Shown one piece after another: positions 18,164 through 24,525 of a DNA stretch of 37,890 bases; positions within the stretch are counted from its first letter, which is position 1, and each line of letters opens with the position of its first letter. The position numbers were made by a program, and so were the translations under genes. This DNA is from Burkholderiales bacterium. Lineage in GTDB: Bacteria; Pseudomonadota; Gammaproteobacteria; Burkholderiales; SG8-39. The DNA lies in assembly GCA_023383795.1 (NCBI GenBank), contig JAHDYJ010000027.1, positions 1-37,890 of the forward strand. The letters run 5' to 3'. Under the pieces are notes generated by a model. That model worked only from the letters and a program-made list of their open reading frames with translations, was not told where the DNA came from and searched no databases.

Positions 18164-19833
18164 AGCTGCCCCGCGCCTCCGTTGCGGTCCTCGGCTTCGG
18201 CCTGATCTGGGCGTTCCTGATCCTGTTCGTCCTGTATCCGCTGACGCGCATCTTCTACGACGCGTTTACCACCGACGCGGGCCATTTCACGCTCGCCAAC
18301 TTCCACGAGTTCTTCACCGACTCGTTCTACCTGCGCTCGTTCTGGAAGTCGATGCTGCTCGGCGTGGCCACGGTGTTCACCACCTCGGTGATCGGCATCG
18401 CCGTCGCCTTCCTGATCGTCCGCTACGACTTCCCGTACCGCACCCTGTTCACCTACCTCACCATGCTGCCGCTGATCCTGCCGCCGCTGGTGGGGGTGCT
18501 CGGCTTCGTCTTCATCCTCGGCCGCGCCGGCACGGTGAACGTGATCCTGATGGACTGGTTCGGCTTCGAGCACCCGGTGAACTTCATGTACGGGCTCCAG
18601 GGCGTGCTGCTCGTCGAGACCGTGCACCTCTTCCCGATGATGACGCTCTCGATCCTCGACGCGCTCTCGCGCGTCGACCCGTCGCTCGAGGAGGCGGCGC
18701 AGAGCGTCGGGGCGAAGGGCTGGCGCCGGTTCTGGACCATCACGCTGCCGCTCACCACGCCCGGCTTCGTTTCCGGCGCGCTGCTCGTCTTCATCTGGAC
18801 CTTCGCCGACTTCATCACGCCGCTGGTCGTCGGCGTGCAGGACCTGCTCGCCCCGCAGGCGTACCTCAACATCGTGCAGTTCGTCGACCGGCGCATCTTC
18901 CGCATGGGGCTCGTGATCTCGGCGCTGCTGGTCATGCTCGCCGTAGTGTTCGTGCTGGTCGCGCGGCAGTACGTGGCGATCAAGGACTACAGCTCGCTCA
19001 CCTACTCGCGGGTGGAGCGGCGCCAGCTCGGGCCCGTGGCGCGCTGGTTCGCGGTCGGCTTCCTGGGCCTGCTGATGTTCGTGTCGCTGGTGCCGCAGAT
19101 CGGGGTCGTGCTCGCGGCGGTGGGCCGCGGCTGGGCGCTCACGCCGCTCCCGGTCGAGTACACGCTCGAGTTCTTCGAGCAGGTGAGCATCCAGACGCCG
19201 CGGTTCATCGTCAACTCGTTCATGTTCACCGGGATCGCGGTGCTCGTGTGCCTCGTGATCGGCGTGCCGATGGCGTGGATCCTCGGCCGCACGCGCGCGC
19301 CGGGCCGCGGCGCGATGGACGCGCTCACCACGCTGATCCTCGCGATCCCGGGAACTGCGATCGGCATCGCCTACATCCGCGCATTCCACTACCCGCTGCC
19401 GCTCGTCGACGTCCCGCTCACCAGCATGTGGATCATCCTGCCGCTCGTGCTCGCGGTGCGCCGGCTGCCCTACACGGTGCGCGGCAGCTTCGCGTCGCTG
19501 CTGCTCGTGCACAAGTCGATGGAGGAGGCGGCCCAGAACGTCGGCGCGGGCAAGCTGCGCACGTTCCGGGACATCACCGTGCCGCTGGTGTGGAAGGGCA
19601 TCCTGGTCGGGGCGCTGTTCTCGTTCATCACGTCGATCCAGGAGGCCTCGGCGACGATCTTCCTCACGCTCGGCGGGTGGGAGATGATCCCGTTCGGCAT
19701 CTTCACCTTCTACATCGCGGGCTCGCAGAGCCAGGCGGCCGCGCTCGGCGTCATCCTGATCGCGGTCTGCGCCGCGAGCCTCTTTATCGTGAACCGCATC
19801 GCCGGCGCGCGGGTGGGCGGGCTGTTCGGCTGA
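18160..19833 (+). CDS. ABC transporter permease, fused double-domain type (FbpB-like)
   Basis: The 557-aa protein contains two fused binding-protein-dependent permease domains, each with about six membrane helices. Each carries an EAA loop that docks on the ATPase: EEAAQSVGAKGWRRF near residue 178 in the first half and EEAAQNVGAGKLRTF near 457 in the second. Fused permeases of this size are usual in ferric iron and related AfuB/FbpB importers. The start is GTG at 18160, overlapping the ATPase stop by four bases. It ends the operon; 38 bp later a separate small gene begins. Confidence 0.92.
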   Translation: MKLPRASVAVLGFGLIWAFLILFVLYPLTRIFYDAFTTDAGHFTLANFHEFFTDSFYLRSFWKSMLLGVATVFTTSVIGIAVAFLIVRYDFPYRTLFTYLTMLPLILPPLVGVLGFVFILGRAGTVNVILMDWFGFEHPVNFMYGLQGVLLVETVHLFPMMTLSILDALSRVDPSLEEAAQSVGAKGWRRFWTITLPLTTPGFVSGALLVFIWTFADFITPLVVGVQDLLAPQAYLNIVQFVDRRIFRMGLVISALLVMLAVVFVLVARQYVAIKDYSSLTYSRVERRQLGPVARWFAVGFLGLLMFVSLVPQIGVVLAAVGRGWALTPLPVEYTLEFFEQVSIQTPRFIVNSFMFTGIAVLVCLVIGVPMAWILGRTRAPGRGAMDALTTLILAIPGTAIGIAYIRAFHYPLPLVDVPLTSMWIILPLVLAVRRLPYTVRGSFASLLLVHKSMEEAAQNVGAGKLRTFRDITVPLVWKGILVGALFSFITSIQEASATIFLTLGGWEMIPFGIFTFYIAGSQSQAAALGVILIAVCAASLFIVNRIAGARVGGLFG

Positions 19834-19871
19834 CGCGGAGCCCGGCCGCAGGCCGCGGTACCATTACGAGC

Positions 19872-20108
19872 ATGCACCGGCACGCTCCCGACTACGTCAT
19901 CAAGCTGGCGATCCGCGTGTTCGGCGACGAGCCGCAGGCGATCTCCTGGCTCGACCGGCCGAGCGTCCAGCTCGGCGGCCGCACCCCGCGCGAGCTCCTC
20001 GCCAGGCGCGGTGGCGCGCGGCGCATCGAGGAGCTGCTCGCGCAGATCGCCGACGACGACCGCCTGCACCGCGGCGAGACGCCGGGACGGGGTCGCAGCT
20101 CGGGCTGA
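19872..20108 (+). CDS. Small MbcA/ParS/Xre-type antitoxin domain protein, without adjacent toxin
   Basis: The 78-aa product consists of little more than the toxin-binding domain of MbcA/ParS/Xre antitoxins (formerly DUF2384): AIRVFGDEPQAISWLDRPS followed by LGGRTPRELLARRGGARRIEELLAQI. In complete Xre-RES modules a helix-turn-helix domain precedes this part and a RES toxin gene follows. Here the DNA-binding domain is missing and the next gene is CapA, not a RES toxin. It could be a free-standing regulator or neutraliser of a RES toxin encoded elsewhere. No ribosome site stands out. It is not visibly part of the ABC operon. Confidence 0.75.
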   Translation: MHRHAPDYVIKLAIRVFGDEPQAISWLDRPSVQLGGRTPRELLARRGGARRIEELLAQIADDDRLHRGETPGRGRSSG

Positions 20109-20150
20109 TGCCGCCCCGGTCGCGGATGACCGAGACGCCGACGTCCAGGC

Positions 20151-21401
20151 ATGACTCGACGCCGTTTCCTCGCCAGCGCGAGTCGGATGCTGCTGGGCGG
20201 CGTTGCCGCCGGCGGGCCATTCGCGCTGGTGAGCGCCGCGCCCGCCGCCCCTCGGGAGTCCGGCATGATGGGATCGGCTGAGCCGACGGGGGCGTCGCCC
20301 GTCACGCTGTTCGTGTGCGGCGACGTGATGACCGGCCGCGGCATCGACCAGATCCTGCCGCACCCGGGCGCGCCGCACCTCTTCGAGCCGTACGTGCGCT
20401 CCGCGCTCGAGTACGTGGAGCTCGCGGAAAGGGCCAGCGGGCCGATCGCGCGTCCGGCGGAATTCGCCTACGTCTGGGGCGAGGCGCTCGCCGAGCTCGA
20501 GCGCGCGCGGCCCGCTGCGCGGATCGTCAACCTCGAGACGGCCGTGACGACCTCGGAGGACGCCTGGCCGGGCAAGGGGATCCACTATCGGATGCATCCC
20601 GCGAACGTACCGTGCCTGACCGCAGCGAAGCTCGACTGCTGCGTGCTGGCGAACAACCACGTGCTCGACTGGGGTCGTCGCGGGCTCGGCGATACGCTCG
20701 CGACGTTGCATGCGGCAGGCCTCGCCACCGCCGGTGCCGGCCGCGACGCGGCCGCGGCCGCGGCGCCGGCGACGATCCGGTTGCCGGACGGGCGCCGCGT
20801 GCTCGTGTTCGCCTTCGGCATGGAGAGCTCCGGCGTCGGCGCCGACTGGGCCGCGGGCAAAGGCCGCCCGGGCGTGTGCGTGCTGCCGGACCTGTCCGCG
20901 CGGAGCGTGGAGGAGATCGCAGGCCGCGTGCGCGCCGCGAAGGGCACGGGCGACGTCGCGGTCGTCTCGATCCATTGGGGCGGCAACTGGGGTTACGACA
21001 TCGGGCGCGCCGAGCGCGCGTTCGCGCACGGCCTGATCGACACGGCAGGCGTGGACGTGGTGCACGGCCACTCCTCGCACCACCCGAAGGGCATCGAGGT
21101 CCATCGCGACAAGCTGATCCTGTACGGCTGCGGCGACTTCCTGAACGACTACGAAGGCATCGGCGGGTACGAGGCCTTCCGCGCCGAGCTCACGCTGATG
21201 TACTTCCCGACCGTCGATGCCGCGAGCGGCAGGCTCCTGCGGCTTGCGCTGACGCCGATGCGGGTCCGGCGCTTCCGCCTGGAGCGCGCGAGCGACGAGG
21301 CGGCGCGCTGGCTCGCGGCGATGCTCGGCCGCGAAGGAAAGAAGCTCGGGACGCGCGTCGAGCGCGAGAGCGGCGGCACGCTCGCGCTTCGCTGGGGCTG
21401 A
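20151..21401 (+). CDS. CapA family (poly-gamma-glutamate synthesis-like) metallophosphatase-fold protein, Tat signal
   Basis: The 416-aa protein has a twin-arginine signal (TRRRFLASASRMLLGGVAAG), so it should be exported folded. The rest is a CapA/PgsA domain of the calcineurin-like superfamily: FVCGDVMTGRGID (metal-binding Asp), IVNLETAVT (Asn-Leu-Glu), LANNHVLDWG (Asn-His), VSIHWGGNWG and VHGHSSHHPKGIE (His pairs). CapA proteins help poly-gamma-glutamate capsule formation in Bacillus, but many proteobacterial members occur without cap genes, as here, and their role is unknown. It is followed 7 bp later by a dehydrogenase gene, so the two are likely co-transcribed. Confidence 0.88.
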   Translation: MTRRRFLASASRMLLGGVAAGGPFALVSAAPAAPRESGMMGSAEPTGASPVTLFVCGDVMTGRGIDQILPHPGAPHLFEPYVRSALEYVELAERASGPIARPAEFAYVWGEALAELERARPAARIVNLETAVTTSEDAWPGKGIHYRMHPANVPCLTAAKLDCCVLANNHVLDWGRRGLGDTLATLHAAGLATAGAGRDAAAAAAPATIRLPDGRRVLVFAFGMESSGVGADWAAGKGRPGVCVLPDLSARSVEEIAGRVRAAKGTGDVAVVSIHWGGNWGYDIGRAERAFAHGLIDTAGVDVVHGHSSHHPKGIEVHRDKLILYGCGDFLNDYEGIGGYEAFRAELTLMYFPTVDAASGRLLRLALTPMRVRRFRLERASDEAARWLAAMLGREGKKLGTRVERESGGTLALRWG

Positions 21402-21408
21402 GATCCGC

Positions 21409-22266
21409 ATGATCAGACGGCAGCGCCTCGCCGTCGTCGGCTTCGGGCGGCTCGGGCGCGCCTGCGCGGGCGCGATCGCCGAGCGCCACGACGCCGAGCT
21501 CGCCGGCGTGGTGCGTCGTCCCGAATCGGCCGGGCGCCTCGCGCCGCCGCACGAGCGCGTCGCAGTGGTGACGCACGTCCGCGACCTCGGGCCGCTCGAC
21601 GTCGCGCTGGTGTGCGTGCCGGCCGCGGCGGTGGACGCGGTCGCGCGCGAGCTCCTGCAGCAGCGGCTCGCGATCGTGGAGTGCGCCGCCGTCGCGCCCG
21701 AGGCGCGCGACGAGTACTACGCCGCGCTCGCGGACTACGCGCGCCGGCGGCGCGGTCGCGCGATGCTCGGTGCGGGCTGGGATCCCGGCGTGTTCACGCT
21801 CGTCGGCCGCTGCTTCGAAACGCTGATCCCCAGGGGCGAGAGCGTGCACACGCGCCGGCCGGCGGCGAGCCTGCACCATACCGCGGCCGCCGAGGCCGTC
21901 CGGGGCGTGAAGGGCGCGCTCGCCTGCGAGTATCCGGACGCGAGCGGCCGGATCCAGCGTTACGTCTACGTGGAGCTCGCCGAGGGCGCGCGGCTCGACG
22001 CGGTCACCGCCGCGATCGCCGCCGATCCCGCCTTCGTCGGCGAGGCCACCCAGGTGTTTGCGGTCCCGAGCGTTGCAGCGCTAGAGGAGGAGGCGCAAGG
22101 CGTGTTGCTCGAGCGCCGCGGCACGGCGCGCAGCGGCGCACACCAGACGCTGCTGCTGGAGGGCCGTTTCGACCGGTCGACGCTCGCCGCCCGGGTCATG
22201 CTGGACGCCGCGCGCCGGCTGCCGGCCCTCAACGTCGGCGGACACCGCTATTCGCTCACGCTGTGA
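21409..22266 (+). CDS. meso-Diaminopimelate dehydrogenase-like oxidoreductase
   Basis: The 285-aa protein starts with a Rossmann motif VVGFGRLGRACA (residues 9-20) and contains MLGAGWDPGVFTLVGR, which resembles the substrate domain of NADPH-dependent meso-diaminopimelate dehydrogenase (Ddh). Ddh interconverts meso-DAP and tetrahydrodipicolinate. At 285 aa it is shorter than classical Ddh (about 320) and nearer the short Ddh-like group, so the substrate may differ. It directly follows the capA-like gene. There is no FNR-type box before it, but the one for the next operon lies 39 bp after its stop. Confidence 0.75.
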   Translation: MIRRQRLAVVGFGRLGRACAGAIAERHDAELAGVVRRPESAGRLAPPHERVAVVTHVRDLGPLDVALVCVPAAAVDAVARELLQQRLAIVECAAVAPEARDEYYAALADYARRRRGRAMLGAGWDPGVFTLVGRCFETLIPRGESVHTRRPAASLHHTAAAEAVRGVKGALACEYPDASGRIQRYVYVELAEGARLDAVTAAIAADPAFVGEATQVFAVPSVAALEEEAQGVLLERRGTARSGAHQTLLLEGRFDRSTLAARVMLDAARRLPALNVGGHRYSLTL

Positions 22267-22304
22267 CCGCCGCCGGGGGGCGCAGGCCGCGCGGCGCCCC
22301 CGGT

Positions 22305-22318
22305 TTGACTTGCGTCAA
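22305..22318 (+). promoter_or_regulatory. FNR/DNR-type box for the BCAM0308-like/rtcA operon
   Basis: TTGACTTGCGTCAA, identical to the gpsA box at 14632. Centre 22311.5; GAGGAT (22340-22345) lies 28.5 bp downstream after GGTGGCG, the same G-rich spacer style as at 4716 and 7414. The predicted start near 22353 leaves a short leader carrying AGGAG at 22362-22366. Confidence 0.8.
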
Positions 22319-22374
22319 TGCGCGCGCGGTCCGGTGGCGGAGGATGAACCAGAGGGAAAACAGGAGTCATGACC

Positions 22375-22881
22375 ATGGGAGTGGCCATCAAGGCGCCGGA
22401 GGGGTTTCGCCGCATCCGCCGCAACAACCGGTTGATCCAGGAGCGCGTGCACGACACCTACAAGTCGCGCGCCAAGCTTCCCGAGCCGACCCGCTGTCCC
22501 GACTGCGGCGCGGTGTACCGCGCCGGGCGCTGGCGCTGGGGGCCCGCCGAGGCCGCTGCGCACGAGGAGCGCTGCCCGGCCTGCCATCGCGTGCACGACC
22601 GGTTTCCCGCCGGCTACGTCGCGATCGGCGGCGAGTTCCTCGAGGCGCACCGCGACGAGATCATCCACCTGCTCCGCAACGTCGAGGCGCGCGAGAAGGC
22701 CGAGCACCCGCTCGAGCGCCTGATGGCGATCGAGGACGGCGCCGACGGGCTGCTCGTGACCACGACCGCGCCGCACCTCGCGCGCGCGATCGGCGGCGCG
22801 CTCGAGCACGCGTTCCGCGGCAAGCTCGAGTACCACTACAACAAGGAGGACCAGCTGCTGCGCGTGCACTGGACGCGCTAG
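22375..22881 (+). CDS. BCAM0308-like zinc-ribbon protein
   Basis: The 168-aa protein resembles the BCAM0308 family, named after a gene in the Burkholderia low-oxygen-activated locus. A zinc ribbon is formed by Cys41-Pro-Asp-Cys44 and Cys67-Pro-Ala-Cys70. The C-terminal half (about 85-168: LLRNVEAREKAEHP, DGADGLLVTTTAPHLARAIGGALEHAF, LEYHYNKEDQLLRVHW) looks like a small alpha/beta domain. Function is not established; the ribbon and the RNA-enzyme neighbours suggest RNA or ribosome binding (inference). ATG at 22375 is preferred because AGGAG is eight bases away; the ATG at 22369 is too close. It is the first gene of an operon with rtcA and an MJ1316-domain gene. Confidence 0.85.
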   Translation: MGVAIKAPEGFRRIRRNNRLIQERVHDTYKSRAKLPEPTRCPDCGAVYRAGRWRWGPAEAAAHEERCPACHRVHDRFPAGYVAIGGEFLEAHRDEIIHLLRNVEAREKAEHPLERLMAIEDGADGLLVTTTAPHLARAIGGALEHAFRGKLEYHYNKEDQLLRVHWTR

Positions 22882-22904
22882 CGGCCGGACCTCCAGACCG
22901 GCCG
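22882..22904 (+). promoter_or_regulatory. Hairpin immediately before the rtcA start
   Basis: CGGCCGG (22882-22888) and CCGGCCG (22898-22904) form a perfect 7-bp GC stem around ACCTCCAGA. It fills the gap between the zinc-ribbon gene and the rtcA GTG at 22909, where a ribosome site would be expected. The loop carries CCTCC, an anti-Shine-Dalgarno-like sequence. A role in translation control is inference. Confidence 0.5.
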
Positions 22905-22908
22905 TGCG

Positions 22909-23955
22909 GTGATCGACATAGACGGCGCGCACGGCGAGGGCGGCGGCCAGCTCGTGCGTACCGCCGTGGCGCTGGCCGCGGTGACCGGCACGCCGATCCG
23001 GCTCTTCAACGTCCGAGCGGGCCGCGAGAAACCCGGCCTCGCGCCCCAGCACCTCGCGGCGGTGCGCGCGGTCGGCGAGCTCTGCGGTGCGCGGACCGAG
23101 GGCCTCGCGCTGCATGCCTCGAGCTTCGCCTTCGCGCCCGGCGCACCGCGCGGCGGCGCGTTCCGCTTCGAAGTCGGCACCGCCGGCAGCGTGACGCTCG
23201 TGCTGCAGGCGGCGCTTCCGGTGCTGGTCGCGGCGCCGGTCGCCTCGCGCGTGACGGTGGTGGGCGGCACCGACGTGCGCCAGGCGCCGCCCGCCGACTA
23301 CCTGATCGAGGTATTGCTGCCGCACCTCGCGCGCATGGGGGCGCGCGTCGCGGCGCGCGTCCTGCGGCGCGGCTATTTCCCCCGCGGCGGCGGCGAGATC
23401 GCGCTCGACGTGACGCCTGCACGGCTGCGCGCCGTCGCGCTCGACGCGCCGGGCGCGCTCGTCGAGCTCCGCGGTTCGGCGCACGTCGCGCATCTGCCGG
23501 CGCACGTCGCCGAGCGGATGCGCGCCGCGGCGCTCCAGGCGCTCGGACCTGCCGCGGCGAGCGCGCGGATCGCGACGTCGGTCCTCGGCGACGCCGACGC
23601 GATCGCGCAGGGCGGGGCGATCGTCGCGTGGGCGCGGACCGCGGCGAGCGTGCTCGGCGCCGGCCGCGTCGCCGAGCGCGGCGAGCGCGCCGAGGCGCTC
23701 GGCGACGCGGTCGGGCGCGCGCTCGCCGCGGATCTCGCGAGCGGCGTGGCACTCGACCGCCACGCCGCGGATCAGCTCCTCGTCTATCTCGCGCTCGCCG
23801 GCGGCCCCTCGGCGTTCACGACGCGCGAGCTCTCGGACCATGCGCGTACTGCGATGTGGCTGATCGAGCGGTTCCTGCCGGTGCGCTTCGGTCACGCGCA
23901 GGACGGCGAGCGGGTGCGGGTCACGATCACCCCGGCAGCAAGCCGCGCCGCATGA
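22909..23955 (+). CDS. rtcA: RNA 3'-terminal phosphate cyclase RtcA
   Basis: The 348-aa protein converts RNA 3'-phosphate ends to 2',3'-cyclic phosphates using ATP, through a covalent RtcA-AMP step; it can also adenylylate 5'-phosphates. The N-terminal signature GAHGEGGGQLVRTA (residues 6-19) and REKPGLAPQHLAAV are diagnostic. RGYFPRGGGE is the usual central motif. The nucleophile is His285 in LDRHAADQLLVYLALAGG. The start is a GTG at 22909, directly after a GC hairpin. The stop overlaps the start of the MJ1316-domain gene (ATGA). In E. coli rtcA and rtcB form one operon; here rtcB is 13 kb away in another FNR-headed operon. Confidence 0.93.
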   Translation: MIDIDGAHGEGGGQLVRTAVALAAVTGTPIRLFNVRAGREKPGLAPQHLAAVRAVGELCGARTEGLALHASSFAFAPGAPRGGAFRFEVGTAGSVTLVLQAALPVLVAAPVASRVTVVGGTDVRQAPPADYLIEVLLPHLARMGARVAARVLRRGYFPRGGGEIALDVTPARLRAVALDAPGALVELRGSAHVAHLPAHVAERMRAAALQALGPAAASARIATSVLGDADAIAQGGAIVAWARTAASVLGAGRVAERGERAEALGDAVGRALAADLASGVALDRHAADQLLVYLALAGGPSAFTTRELSDHARTAMWLIERFLPVRFGHAQDGERVRVTITPAASRAA

Positions 23956-24227
23956 AGACGACGCCGATCCACGAGCTGCTCGCGCGGATCCGCTGGGACC
24001 CGGCGTTCGGCCGCGCCCGGTTCGAGATCGCCTACTGGGATCGCGTGCGCGGCACCGAAGCGAAGGTCCCGTTCGAGCGGATCCACCTCGAGCCGGGGGC
24101 GCACTTCACGTTCGAGGCGGTCGAAGCGGATGGGTCGCTGCACACCGTTCCCTACCACCGCGTGCGCAAGGTCTGGCGCGACGGCGAGCTGATCTGGTCG
24201 CGGCCGGGTCGTCGAGGCGGATCGTGA
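23952..24227 (+). CDS. MJ1316 (DUF504) RNA cyclic-group end recognition domain protein
   Basis: The 91-aa protein is a free-standing MJ1316/DUF504 domain: TPIHELLARIRWDPAFG at the start, FEIAYWDRVRGTEAKVPFERIH in the middle and the typical end VPYHRVRKVWRDGELIWSR. The domain was named by comparative genomics as recognising RNA ends with cyclic phosphate and is often fused to or beside RNA ligases and 2'-5' phosphoesterases. Its ATG overlaps the rtcA stop, so both are made together. The likely job is to bind or present the RNA ends that RtcA makes or RtcB uses (inference). It is the last gene of this operon; a dispersed repeat follows 18 bp later. Confidence 0.88.
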   Translation: MKTTPIHELLARIRWDPAFGRARFEIAYWDRVRGTEAKVPFERIHLEPGAHFTFEAVEADGSLHTVPYHRVRKVWRDGELIWSRPGRRGGS

Positions 24228-24245
24228 GCCCGCAGAATGCGACTG

Positions 24246-24469
24246 GAACCTATCTCAAGATGCGAACGCGGTCGCGAAAGAGGGGATCTACAAGGGGTGG
24301 TTGGGAAGGGAAGGGTCCCAACCCTTCCCTCGGGCCCCTTGTTCGTTCGGGGATTTACAAGGGGCGGGAAGGCATGAGGGGGCCCCTTCCCTTCCCTTCC
24401 CCCTCGGCGCCTCTTGTCCGTACGACCTCGGTTCTGGAAGAAGCACGGCCGCGATTTTGAGATAGCTTC
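24246..24469. repeat. Dispersed repeat element, copy 2 (inverted ends, internal hairpins)
   Basis: This 224-bp noncoding block starts GAACCTATCTCAAGA and ends TTTTGAGATAGCTTC. It shares both ends with copy 1 at 16911, including AGGGGAT(C/T)TACAAGGGG on the left and GAAGCACGG(C/T)CGCGATT on the right. The centre is longer and contains nested inverted repeats: GGGAAGGG with CCCTTCCC, and ACAAGGGG with CCCCTTGT. The 3' end reads as the reverse complement of the 5' end with a few mismatches. It fills most of the gap between the rtcA operon and the mscS-like gene. Confidence 0.82.
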
Positions 24470-24525
24470 TATTCTTCCGCGCCGGCCGCCGTGGACGTGC
24501 TGCCGGCCAATCACGGAGAAGCGCC

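Noticed and set aside
15760-19833. Firm assignment of the ABC importer to ferric iron
   Set aside because: The binding protein lacks the adjacent iron-binding tyrosines seen in FbpA, so the substrate is left open.
24246-24469. CRISPR-like array suggested by repeated ACAAGGGG/CCCCTTGT units
   Set aside because: There are no regular direct repeats with equal-length spacers and no cas genes; the units are arms of hairpins in a dispersed element.
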